From Acidimicrobiia bacterium (GTDB lineage Bacteria; Actinomycetota; Acidimicrobiia; Acidimicrobiales; CATQHL01), in the NCBI GenBank assembly GCA_009835395.1, contig VXXM01000029.1, positions 1 to 64,000 of the forward strand: a stretch of DNA of 64,000 bases. Direction: 5' to 3'. The translations under genes and the position numbers were made by a program. Below, piece by piece: positions 10,406-18,724 of this stretch; positions within the stretch are counted from its first letter, which is position 1, and each line of letters starts with the position of its first letter. The notes beneath the pieces were generated by a model that was given only the letters and a program-made list of their open reading frames with translations, did not search any database and had not been told where the DNA came from.

Positions 10406-12007
10406 ATGGCACGGGTTCTTGTCGCAGAACGCATTTCATCGGCAGGCCTCGATGTGCTCCGCGATGCCCGCCACGAGGTGGACGTGCGCCTCGGCATGTC
10501 GCCCGCCGACCTGGTCGAGGCCGTGCCGGGCGCGCAGGCGCTGATTATCCGCTCGGCCACGCAGGTGACCGCGAAGGTGCTGGCGGCCGGCGAGGACCTC
10601 GTCGTGGTGGGCCGCGCCGGCGTGGGTCTCGACAACGTCGACCTCGCCGCCGCCACGCAGCTGGGCGTGACGGTTGTGAACGCACCGCTGTCCAACGTGC
10701 TGTCGGCGGCTGAGCACACCGTCGCGCTGATCCTGTCCCAGGCCCGCAACATCCCCCAGGCGCACGCCGCGCTGGTGGCGGGGCGCTGGGAGCGCGCGCA
10801 GTGGGAGGGCATCGAGCTGGCGGGCAAGACCCTGGGCATTGTGGGCCTGGGGCGCGTCGGCCGCCTCGTGGCCGAGCGCGTGGCCGGATTCGCCATGCTC
10901 ACCGTGGCGCACGATCCCTATGTGTCGGTCGAGCAGGCGCGCGAGTTGCGCATCGAGCTGGTGAGCCTCCCCGAGTTGATGGCGCGCAGCGACTTCGTGA
11001 CGCTGCACGTCGCCCGGACGCCTGAGACGATCGGACTCATCGGGGCTGACCTGCTGGCGTCGGCCAAGCCGGGCATCCGCATCGTGAACGTGGCCCGTGG
11101 CGGGCTCGTCGACGAGGAGGCGCTGGCGGAGGCGCTGCGGGGGGGCAGGGTGGCCGGGGCCGCGCTGGACGTCTTCGACGGCGAACCCATCGAGTCCTCG
11201 CCCCTGTTCGGCCTGCCCGGCGTCGTGGTCACGCCGCACCTCGGGGCGAGCACGGCAGAGGCGCAGCACCGGGCCGGGGTGAACATCGCCGAGCAGGTGA
11301 ACGATGCTCTGGCAGGCGGCTTCGTGCCGTTCGCGGTCAACATCGAGGCGCGGCAGGCGCCGGACATCCTTCGGCCCTACCTACCGCTCTGCGAGCACAT
11401 GGGTGGGATGCTGGCCGAGATCGTCGGCGGGTTGCCGGACGCGGTGGAGTTGGAGTTCTGGGGGCACATCGGCGATCACGACCCCTCCATCGCTCGCCTC
11501 GCCACCCTGAAGGGCCTGCTGGCAACGGCGACCCGGACCAACGTCACCTACGTGAACGCCCCCCTGATGGCTGCCGAGACGGGTCTGCGGACGGTCACGC
11601 ACAGCCACGTGGCGCCGCGGGACTTCCTCAACGAGGTGGTGGTGCGAGGCGGGGGGACGGAGTTGGTCGGCACGCTGCTGGGGGTGCGGGGCGATCCCTA
11701 CGTGGTCAAGGTGAACGGCGTGGCGATCAACGTGCGCCCGTCCCGGCACATGGTCATGATCACCAACGAGGACAGGCCCGGCATCGTCGGCGCTGTCGGG
11801 ACGATCCTCGGTGAGGGCGGCGTGAACATCGCCGACATGGTGCTCGACTGCACGGGCGGCCGCAGTTCCATCTCGCTGATGATGTTCTCGACGGACCGCC
11901 ACGTACCCGAGGCCGTGGCACAACGGTTGCGGGAGACGCCCGGCGTCCTGACGGTGACGGCTATCCGCCTGGGCACGATCGGCAAGTCAGGGTCTGCCGC
12001 GCGCTGA
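10406..12007 (+). CDS. serA: D-3-phosphoglycerate dehydrogenase
   Basis: Rossmann GIVGLGRVGRLVAERV, NVARGGLVDEEAL, intervening ASB-like domain and C-terminal ACT domain (VMITNEDRPGIVGAVGTILGEGGVNIADM). Confidence 0.94.
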   Translation: MARVLVAERISSAGLDVLRDARHEVDVRLGMSPADLVEAVPGAQALIIRSATQVTAKVLAAGEDLVVVGRAGVGLDNVDLAAATQLGVTVVNAPLSNVLSAAEHTVALILSQARNIPQAHAALVAGRWERAQWEGIELAGKTLGIVGLGRVGRLVAERVAGFAMLTVAHDPYVSVEQARELRIELVSLPELMARSDFVTLHVARTPETIGLIGADLLASAKPGIRIVNVARGGLVDEEALAEALRGGRVAGAALDVFDGEPIESSPLFGLPGVVVTPHLGASTAEAQHRAGVNIAEQVNDALAGGFVPFAVNIEARQAPDILRPYLPLCEHMGGMLAEIVGGLPDAVELEFWGHIGDHDPSIARLATLKGLLATATRTNVTYVNAPLMAAETGLRTVTHSHVAPRDFLNEVVVRGGGTELVGTLLGVRGDPYVVKVNGVAINVRPSRHMVMITNEDRPGIVGAVGTILGEGGVNIADMVLDCTGGRSSISLMMFSTDRHVPEAVAQRLRETPGVLTVTAIRLGTIGKSGSAAR

Positions 12008-12097
12008 ATGGCGCCCGGACGCCAACGCGCCACCACCACTCGGCGAATCGGTGGGTGATACGAGTGGGTGGTGCCGTCGCCTGGCACCGACCGGATC

Positions 12098-12289
12098 TCA
12101 GGCGGTCGACGACTCCTCGGAGACGTCACCGGCGGGCACGTCGCCCTCCAGCGGGGGCCACGGCTCGATCGAACCCGGATCCTGCTCGGCGTCGTCGCCC
12201 TCGCGCTTGTTCTTGAGCCAGCGGATGGCGGCGGCCACGACGGCGATGATCAGCGCCCACTTGATGAGTCGCTTCAGGAATCGCAACAT
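12098..12289 (-). CDS. Small single-pass membrane protein, 63 aa, unknown function
   Basis: MLRFLKRLIKWALIIAVVAAAIRWLKNKREGDDAEQDPGSIEPWPPLEGDVPAGDVSEESSTA; one TM helix with a basic flank and acidic tail. Confidence 0.55.
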   Translation of the reverse strand: MLRFLKRLIKWALIIAVVAAAIRWLKNKREGDDAEQDPGSIEPWPPLEGDVPAGDVSEESSTA

Positions 12290-12388
12290 CGCCGCGGAGT
12301 ATAGCGAGCACAACGTCGGTCCCGGCCCGCAGCCGGATGCGGCGCGAACGTTGACGAATCGCCCGCCTGCTGCCATGCTGTAGGTTGA

Positions 12389-12424
12389 TGCGCAGTTTCG
12401 TTCACCTGCTGCTTCTTCGCTAGG
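12389..12424 (+). CDS. Putative leucine-rich leader peptide MRSFVHLLLLR upstream of leuA
   Basis: ATG CGC AGT TTC GTT CAC CTG CTG CTT CTT CGC TAG: four consecutive Leu codons, directly upstream of two hairpins and leuA. Too short for the ORF track. Confidence 0.8.
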
Positions 12425-12426
12425 GC

Positions 12427-12450
12427 GAGCGCCCGCATACCGGCGCTCGT
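12427..12450 (+). promoter_or_regulatory. Upstream hairpin of putative leuA attenuator
   Basis: CGAGCGCC-CGCATACC-GGCGCTCG perfect 8-bp stem immediately after the leader stop. Confidence 0.6.
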
Positions 12451-12456
12451 CGACCA

Positions 12457-12488
12457 ACCTCCTGCCTTGGGGCAGGAGGTTTTTCTTT
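12457..12488 (+). terminator. Intrinsic terminator (putative leuA attenuator)
   Basis: AACCTCCTGCC-TTGG-GGCAGGAGGTT then TTCTTT: 11-bp stem plus U-rich tail. Confidence 0.85.
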
Positions 12489-12513
12489 ACCCCGACAGAG
12501 ACAGGAGAAGGCC

Positions 12514-14097
12514 ATGTCGGTACAGAATCCGGACCGGGTCGTCATCTTCGATACCACGCTGCGTGACGGTGAGCAGTCGCCCGGAATCTCCCTGGATCAG
12601 AGCGAGAAGCTCGAGATCGCCGAGCAGCTCGCTCGGCTCGGAGTGGACGTCATCGAGGCCGGCTTCCCGATCGCCAGCCAGGGCGACTTCGAGGCGGTGC
12701 AGGTGATCGCCAAGGCGGTGCACGGGCCGGTCATCTGCGGCCTCTCCCGGACTGCTCACAAGGACATCGACCGCTGCTGGGAGGCCATCGAGGCGGCCGA
12801 GCGGCGCCGCATCCACGTGTTCATCGCCACCAGCGAGACCCACATGCGCCACAAGCTCCGCATGACACCCGAGCAGGTGAAGGCCGAGGCGGCCTCGGCG
12901 GTGGCGCGCGCCAGGAGCTACACCGACGACGTGGAGTTCTCGCCCGAGGACGCCTCACGCAGCGACTTCGGCTTCATGTGCGAGGTGCTGCAGGTGGCTG
13001 CCGACAACGGCGCCACCACCCTGAACATCCCCGACACGGTGGGCTACGGCGTCCCCGAGGAGTACGCCGAGAAGCTGCGGCGCATCCGCCGGCAGGTGAG
13101 CGGTGACTACCGGCTGTCGACTCACTGCCACAACGATCTCGGCCTGGCGGTGGCGAACTCGCTGTCGGGTGTGCTGGCGGGCGCCCGTCAGGTGGAGTGC
13201 GCCATCAACGGCATCGGGGAGCGGGCCGGCAACGCCGCCCTGGAGGAGATCGTCATGGCGGTCAAGACCCGCGACGACTTCTTCGGTGGTCTGGAGGTGG
13301 GCATCCGGACCGAGGAGCTCCACAAGACCAGCCGCCTCGTGAGCCGGCTCACCGGCTACCCGGTGCAGTACAACAAGGCGGTGGTGGGGCGCAACGCCTT
13401 CGCCCACGAAGCCGGCATCCATCAGCACGGCGTGCTCAGCGAGCGCACCACCTACGAGATCATGGACCCGCAGGCGGTCGGCCAGCAGGGCAGCCAGATC
13501 GTGCTGGGCAAGCACTCCGGCCGCCACGCCTTCTCCGACCGTCTCCAGAGCCTCGGCCTGGACATCAAGGGCGACGCCCTCAACGCGGCGTTCACGCGCT
13601 TCAAGGAGCTGGCGGACCGCAAGATCGAGTTGACCGACGCCGACCTCGAGGCGATCGTGGCCGACGAGGTGGGCAGCGCGGTGCAGCACGCCTTCGAGTT
13701 GCAGGTTCTTGAGTGCCACGGCGGCAGCGTCGGTACCGGCACGCCCAGCGCCACCGTCGTCGTGTCTGTGCATGGCGAGTCGCGCACCGCCCGCGAGGAG
13801 GGCAACGGCATGGTCGACGCCGCCTGCAAGGCGGTCAAGGCCGCCACCGGCGTGGAGGGTCGCCTGACCGACTACAGCGTCACGTCGGTCACCGGCGGTG
13901 TGGACGCCCTCGCGGATGTGGCGCTGCGTTTCGAGTCCACCGACGGCGTCAAGGTGGCGGGCAGAGGGCTGTCCAGCGACGTGGTGGAGGCCTCGGTGCG
14001 CGCCTTCGTGAGCGCCCTCAACAAGGTGGCGCGGGTGCGGGAGTCCGGCGAGAACCCCGACGCCATAGACCGCCCCGGCCGCCTCTTCACGGTTTAG
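12514..14097 (+). CDS. leuA: 2-isopropylmalate synthase
   Basis: FDTTLRDGEQSPGISL, THCHNDLGLAVANSL, GIGERAGNAALEEIVMA, AGIHQHGVL; SD AGGAGAAGG before ATG 12514. Confidence 0.95.
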   Translation: MSVQNPDRVVIFDTTLRDGEQSPGISLDQSEKLEIAEQLARLGVDVIEAGFPIASQGDFEAVQVIAKAVHGPVICGLSRTAHKDIDRCWEAIEAAERRRIHVFIATSETHMRHKLRMTPEQVKAEAASAVARARSYTDDVEFSPEDASRSDFGFMCEVLQVAADNGATTLNIPDTVGYGVPEEYAEKLRRIRRQVSGDYRLSTHCHNDLGLAVANSLSGVLAGARQVECAINGIGERAGNAALEEIVMAVKTRDDFFGGLEVGIRTEELHKTSRLVSRLTGYPVQYNKAVVGRNAFAHEAGIHQHGVLSERTTYEIMDPQAVGQQGSQIVLGKHSGRHAFSDRLQSLGLDIKGDALNAAFTRFKELADRKIELTDADLEAIVADEVGSAVQHAFELQVLECHGGSVGTGTPSATVVVSVHGESRTAREEGNGMVDAACKAVKAATGVEGRLTDYSVTSVTGGVDALADVALRFESTDGVKVAGRGLSSDVVEASVRAFVSALNKVARVRESGENPDAIDRPGRLFTV

Positions 14098-14137
14098 CGA
14101 CTGAGCGGTCCCTAGACGATCCCTGCCACGGAGTCGA

Positions 14138-15730
14138 TTACGAGTACTCGTCTCGCAGGCAGCGCTTGAGGATCTTCCCTTGGGTGTCCTTGGGCAGCGC
14201 ATCCACGACGCGCACGACCTTGGGAACCTTGTAGCTCGCCAGTGAGGCCCGGCAGTGCTCGATGATCTGATCGGGTTGGACCGTCCGTCCCGCCTTGGGA
14301 ACGACGAACGCGCTGACGGCCTCGGACCAGTAGTCGTCGGGCAGACCCACCACGGCCACCTCCATGAGTGCATCGTGGCCGTAGAGCGTGCGTTCCACCT
14401 CCACCGAGGACACGTTCATCCCACCCGTCTTGATCATGTCCTTCTTGCGATCCACGAAGAAGAGGTTCCCGTCACCGTCGATGCGGACGATGTCCTCTGT
14501 GTGCAACCAGCCGTCCCGGAACACCTCCGCGGAGCGCTCCTCGTCGTTGAGATAACCGAGCATCACCGAGGGCGAGCGGCAGATCAGCTCGCCCACCTCG
14601 ACGTCCGCGCCGTCGTCGTCGACGACGCGGATCTCCAACTGCGGCACCGGTTTGCCAATCCAGGAGGCGTCGCCGCCGGGGATGTCCGCCAGAGACGAGA
14701 ACCACCCGACTGTTCCCAGCTGGCTCAACTCCGACTGGCCCCAGTAGGTCCCCCAGGTGATCCCGGGCGATGCCTCCTGCCAGGCGGTGATCATGTGTGA
14801 CGGGACAGTGCCGCCGTAGGTGATGCAGCGTTGCAGCGCCGTGAGGTCGGCGCCACGGAATTCGGGCTCGGTCGTCATGGCGAGGAAGAACGTGGGAGTC
14901 TGCGCCATGTAGGTGACCTTCTCCGCGGCGATGATCCGTATCGCCGCGGCCGTGTCGATGGTGTGCGCCAGAACGATTGTGGCGCCGCAGTTGATGATGT
15001 TCGTCATGCTGCCCAGCCCGGCGATCGTGAAGAAGGGCATCACGAACAGCCACACGACCTGCGGCCCCAGATCCAGCGCCAGGGTCCACGCCGGCGTCGT
15101 CGAGATGAGATAGTTGCGGTGCGAAATCAGGACACCCTTCGGGAATGCCGTCGTGCCGCTGGTGTAGACGAGCATCGCCACGTCGTCCTCGTGCACATCG
15201 ATGTCGGGTTCGGCAGCGTCGCCACCCGCCACCAGGCCCGAGAAGGCCAGCCAACCCTCCGGTGGCTCCGTCTCGCCGGCGCTGCTGTACACGAAGTGCT
15301 CGACGCTCGCCAGCGAATCCGACTCCCTCGCCGCCTCGATCCTGTCGCAGAAGACGTCCTCGGCCATCAGGATCCGGGGCCGGGCGTGGTTCACCTGGTA
15401 GCCGATCTCGGTCTCGGTAAAGGTGAAGTTGAGTCCGGTCAGCGCTGCGCCCAGCTTGAGGGCGGCGAACCAGATGGTCATGTAGTCGACGCTGTTGCGG
15501 GACATCACCGCCACGACGTCACCCCTACCGACATCCAGGCCCGCGAGCGCGTTGGCCACGCGGTTCACCCGCACGTTCAACTGCTCGTAGCTGATGACCG
15601 ACCGTGAGCCGTCGGGTCCGTAGTAGACGATGGCTTCCTTCTCGGGGGTGTGCTGCGCGTGACGCCGCAACTGATCACCGATCGTCGCCCGTCCCAGCTT
15701 TGACCTGCGAGCAGTGGTGAGGTCGGTCAT
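14138..15730 (-). CDS. AMP-dependent acyl-CoA synthetase/ligase
   Basis: AMP-binding motif MLVYTSGTTAFPKGVLISHRN, GWLHTEDIVRIDGDGNLFFVDRKKDMIKTGGMNVSS; ATG at 15730. Confidence 0.92.
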   Translation of the reverse strand: MTDLTTARRSKLGRATIGDQLRRHAQHTPEKEAIVYYGPDGSRSVISYEQLNVRVNRVANALAGLDVGRGDVVAVMSRNSVDYMTIWFAALKLGAALTGLNFTFTETEIGYQVNHARPRILMAEDVFCDRIEAARESDSLASVEHFVYSSAGETEPPEGWLAFSGLVAGGDAAEPDIDVHEDDVAMLVYTSGTTAFPKGVLISHRNYLISTTPAWTLALDLGPQVVWLFVMPFFTIAGLGSMTNIINCGATIVLAHTIDTAAAIRIIAAEKVTYMAQTPTFFLAMTTEPEFRGADLTALQRCITYGGTVPSHMITAWQEASPGITWGTYWGQSELSQLGTVGWFSSLADIPGGDASWIGKPVPQLEIRVVDDDGADVEVGELICRSPSVMLGYLNDEERSAEVFRDGWLHTEDIVRIDGDGNLFFVDRKKDMIKTGGMNVSSVEVERTLYGHDALMEVAVVGLPDDYWSEAVSAFVVPKAGRTVQPDQIIEHCRASLASYKVPKVVRVVDALPKDTQGKILKRCLRDEYS

Positions 15731-15741
15731 TGTTCCACCCT

Positions 15742-16164
15742 TCACTCGTCTCGATCTTGCGGCGTCTCGTCGGGCTCGGAGGCGGTCGAGGGCGAGCGGC
15801 GCGTCAGCCGCCGCGCCGCCGCCACGATGTCTGCGAGCTTCGAACCTGGCGGGTAGACCTCGACTCCCCGCGCCTCCAGACGCCGCCGTACCCACGGCGG
15901 CACGACGCCGCCGGCGAAGACCGCAACGCCGGGTGCGGCGACGGCCAGATCGTCCAGGATGCGCTCGACGACTTCGACCCGCCCGCCCACGTTGAGGCCG
16001 ACCAGGTCGGCATCCTCGTCGACCGCGGCGGACACGATGTCCGCGCCGCGGGCCATACCGAGCATGATCACCTCGAATCCCGCGTCGCGCAAGGCTCGGG
16101 AAACCAGCAGGGTTCCCCGCCAGTGCCCATCGAGACCGGTCTTGGCGATGATGACTCGGCTCAC
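15742..16164 (-). CDS. B12-binding small subunit of a split acyl-CoA mutase
   Basis: MSRVIIAKTGLDGHWRGTLLVSRALRDAGFEVIMLG (DxHxxG base-off motif) and FAGGVVPPW (GG); GTG at 16164 overlaps the stop of the large subunit. Confidence 0.88.
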   Translation of the reverse strand: MSRVIIAKTGLDGHWRGTLLVSRALRDAGFEVIMLGMARGADIVSAAVDEDADLVGLNVGGRVEVVERILDDLAVAAPGVAVFAGGVVPPWVRRRLEARGVEVYPPGSKLADIVAAARRLTRRSPSTASEPDETPQDRDE

Positions 16165-17777
16165 GGCCGGATCGGCGGTTCCCAGTCGCCCCAGACATCG
16201 CGGAACACGTCGCCGATCTCGCCCAGCGTGACGTCGGCGTCGACGGCCTGCATCATCGGGACCATGATGTTCTCTTCCGACCGGCAGACCCTCTCGAGTT
16301 CGTGCAGGGCGCGCCGGGCGGCGGCACCGTCGCGTGAGGATCGCACGTCGGCGAGGCGAGCCATCGCCTGATCCCAGGCGTCGGTGGTTCCCTGGAATCC
16401 GTCGATCTCGAACGGCGTCTCGTCGATCTCGTGGCAGTTGACGCCGACGATCAACCGGCTGTTGCTCTCGACCTCGTCCCACTGCTCGGACTGCCGCCGT
16501 GCGGCACGCCGGTGCAACCAGCCGGAGTCCAGCGCCTCGATGAATCCGCCCTGCTGCTCGATCTCGTCGAAGGACTCCCAGGCCCGGGCCTCCAGTTCCG
16601 AGGTGAGCGCCTCCAGGTAGTACGAGCCGCCGAGCGGGTCCGCCACGGCGTCGATTCCCGTCTCGTGTTGAAGGATCTGCTGGATCCGCACCGACATCTG
16701 GTGGGCGTGCTCGGAGGGGATCGAGAGGGCTTCGTCGTAGCAGGCGACTCCCAGGGATTGCACTCCCCCGAGGACCGAGGCCAATGCCATGATCGTCCCG
16801 CGGGCGATGTTGTTGAAGGGCTGCTGGTAGGTGAGCGCCGACCCCGCGGTCACGACGTGGATCCGGAGTTGCCGGGCTTTCTCGTCACGGATGCCATAGC
16901 GCCGCTCGAGCAGCTCGGCCCACATCTTGCGTGCCGCACGCAGCTTGGCGATGTCCTCGAAGAAGTCCATACCGACACGGAAGTTGACCCCGCCCACCTT
17001 GTGGGACAGTTCCTGCGGCTCGTGGCGCCCGCGTTCGGCCAGGGCGTCGAGGTACTCGACCGCGGTTGCGAACACCGTCGCCAGTTCGTCCGGCGCCGAC
17101 AGCCCGCTGTCGGCGCCGTTGTACCCGGCGATCGACACGGGCACCCAGCGAGGGAGGTGATCCAGGCAGAACTCCGTGATGTCACCGTTCAGGCGGAGGC
17201 CGGCACGCGGGGGTATCTGCTGCTTGGTGATGCAGCCCACGTAGGTGAGGAAGAAGTCGCTCTGGCCCGTTCCGGCCAGGCGGTGGAGGTCGATCCCGCG
17301 GCGTTCGGCCACCGTCCAGAAGCAGGCCAGGGCGAACGGGGCGTGCTGGACGACGGCCCCGCCGGGGTGGGTGTAGATGTCCTGGATCGGGATGCCCTCG
17401 AGAATGGTCTCGTAGTCGCGTACCCCGATGATGACCGCCCCCGTCAGACCGACGTCCTCGCGGCGAGCCACCACCTCGGGGTGGTCGACGTTGTAGAGGT
17501 GGTCCGCGGTGTTCCGATCGTGCTCCATGATGATGCCGCCCTCGCCCTGCCGCAGCAGGAAGAGCAGGCGCTCGCGCTCGTCGGCAGGATTGCCGAAGCC
17601 GCTGAGCTGGAAGATGCGCCACGGCTTCGTGCGGTACATCCCCTCGTAGGCGCCGCGCAGGAAGGGTGTCCGCCCCGGCCCGGCCGCAAGGGCCTCCCGT
17701 GCCGAGAGGGGCACGTCATCGGGGCCGTAGTGGCCCTTGACGGGGATCCCCGAAGCGGTGCGGCGATCGTCGGTCAC
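16161..17777 (-). CDS. Large (catalytic) subunit of a divergent coenzyme B12-dependent acyl-CoA mutase
   Basis: Methylmalonyl-CoA-mutase-family scaffold: AYEGMYRTKPWRIFQLSGFG, VDHPEVVARREDVGLTGAVI, AGTGQSDFFLTYVG, SALTYQQPFNNIARGTIMALASVLGGVQSLGVACYDEALSIPSEHAHQMSVRIQQILQHETGIDAVADPLGGSYYLE. Confidence 0.9.
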   Translation of the reverse strand: MTDDRRTASGIPVKGHYGPDDVPLSAREALAAGPGRTPFLRGAYEGMYRTKPWRIFQLSGFGNPADERERLLFLLRQGEGGIIMEHDRNTADHLYNVDHPEVVARREDVGLTGAVIIGVRDYETILEGIPIQDIYTHPGGAVVQHAPFALACFWTVAERRGIDLHRLAGTGQSDFFLTYVGCITKQQIPPRAGLRLNGDITEFCLDHLPRWVPVSIAGYNGADSGLSAPDELATVFATAVEYLDALAERGRHEPQELSHKVGGVNFRVGMDFFEDIAKLRAARKMWAELLERRYGIRDEKARQLRIHVVTAGSALTYQQPFNNIARGTIMALASVLGGVQSLGVACYDEALSIPSEHAHQMSVRIQQILQHETGIDAVADPLGGSYYLEALTSELEARAWESFDEIEQQGGFIEALDSGWLHRRAARRQSEQWDEVESNSRLIVGVNCHEIDETPFEIDGFQGTTDAWDQAMARLADVRSSRDGAAARRALHELERVCRSEENIMVPMMQAVDADVTLGEIGDVFRDVWGDWEPPIRP

Positions 17778-17797
17778 GTCTTCGTCCTTCGAGGATC

Positions 17798-18724
17798 TCA
17801 GGTGTTCGGCACGGCGATCTCACCGGACGGGAAGGCCACCACAGACCCGAAGTCGCCCGGACCGATCATCATCGGCGACGTGTTGGCCAGCATGAGCAGG
17901 CCCCCGGTACGCTCGATGGCGAAGTCCTCGAGCCGCTCACCGGTGGCGGGACAGTCCAGTCGTGCCACCCATCCCGCCTCGATCGGGCGCCCCACCTCGG
18001 CGGTCGGGTAGCGGGACGTCAGCACCCCGACCTGCGACGGCAAGTAGAGGCTCACGTCCCCGTCGATGAGGGGGACGGTGCGCGGCCCGGTCGATCTCCC
18101 ACCCAGTTGACCTCGGTAGCGCAGCACGTTCAGGCAGCCTTCCACACCGACACTCGGGTCGCCCAGCGCACCCCCTCCGAACTCCACCAGAGCGGCGGTG
18201 CCCCCGGCATCCGCGATCGCCTTGCAGAGCTGGCCGGGTTGGGCGAAGTTGTAGACCACGGGGGTGTAGCCGAAGGATGCCGTGAACTCGGGGTTCCCGT
18301 AGTCGTAGGAGTACCAGAGGGCCATCGTCGGCGTCCCCGAGTGCAGGTCCACCACGCAGTCGGTGCGCTCGGTCAGGGCGCCGATGAGAGCCGCCGCCAC
18401 CTGGTTGGTCAGGAACCCCGCCGGCGCGCCCGGGAACACCCTGTTCAGGTAGAGATGGTCGGGACTGATGCGGGTTCCCACTTCCAGCGCAGGTGGGTTG
18501 GCGGCGGGACAGAGCACGACCGTGCCGCCGAGGTCCTCCGCCGTCTCGAGACGCCGCAGAAGGCCCCACAGAGCCAGCACACCCAGCGGCTTGTCGCCGA
18601 AGATCCCCGAGATGAACGCCGTCGTGGGTCCGGGGCGTGAGCCTGTCACTTCGAGGAACCGGAGTCGCCAGGGTTCACCGTCGGCACGCCGCCCGACCGG
18701 CACGTCCCAGGTGCGAACGGTCAT
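17798..18724 (-). CDS. Succinylglutamate desuccinylase/aspartoacylase (M14-like) family protein with atypical metal site
   Basis: FISGIFGDKPLGVLALWGLLRRL (position of GxHGxE), VVDLHSGTPT and LVEFGGGALGD motifs; ATG 18724 overlaps the upstream stop (ATGA). Confidence 0.75.
   Translation of the reverse strand: MTVRTWDVPVGRRADGEPWRLRFLEVTGSRPGPTTAFISGIFGDKPLGVLALWGLLRRLETAEDLGGTVVLCPAANPPALEVGTRISPDHLYLNRVFPGAPAGFLTNQVAAALIGALTERTDCVVDLHSGTPTMALWYSYDYGNPEFTASFGYTPVVYNFAQPGQLCKAIADAGGTAALVEFGGGALGDPSVGVEGCLNVLRYRGQLGGRSTGPRTVPLIDGDVSLYLPSQVGVLTSRYPTAEVGRPIEAGWVARLDCPATGERLEDFAIERTGGLLMLANTSPMMIGPGDFGSVVAFPSGEIAVPNT

Noticed and set aside
12289-12388. Possible T-box or riboswitch upstream of leuA
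   Set aside because: No T-box sequence or specifier stem visible; the Leu leader peptide plus terminator explains the region better.
16161-17777. Calling the mutase methylmalonyl-CoA mutase or 2-hydroxyisobutyryl-CoA mutase
   Set aside because: Neither the MCM (Arg/Tyr/His) nor HCM (Ile) signature residues are present; substrate left open.
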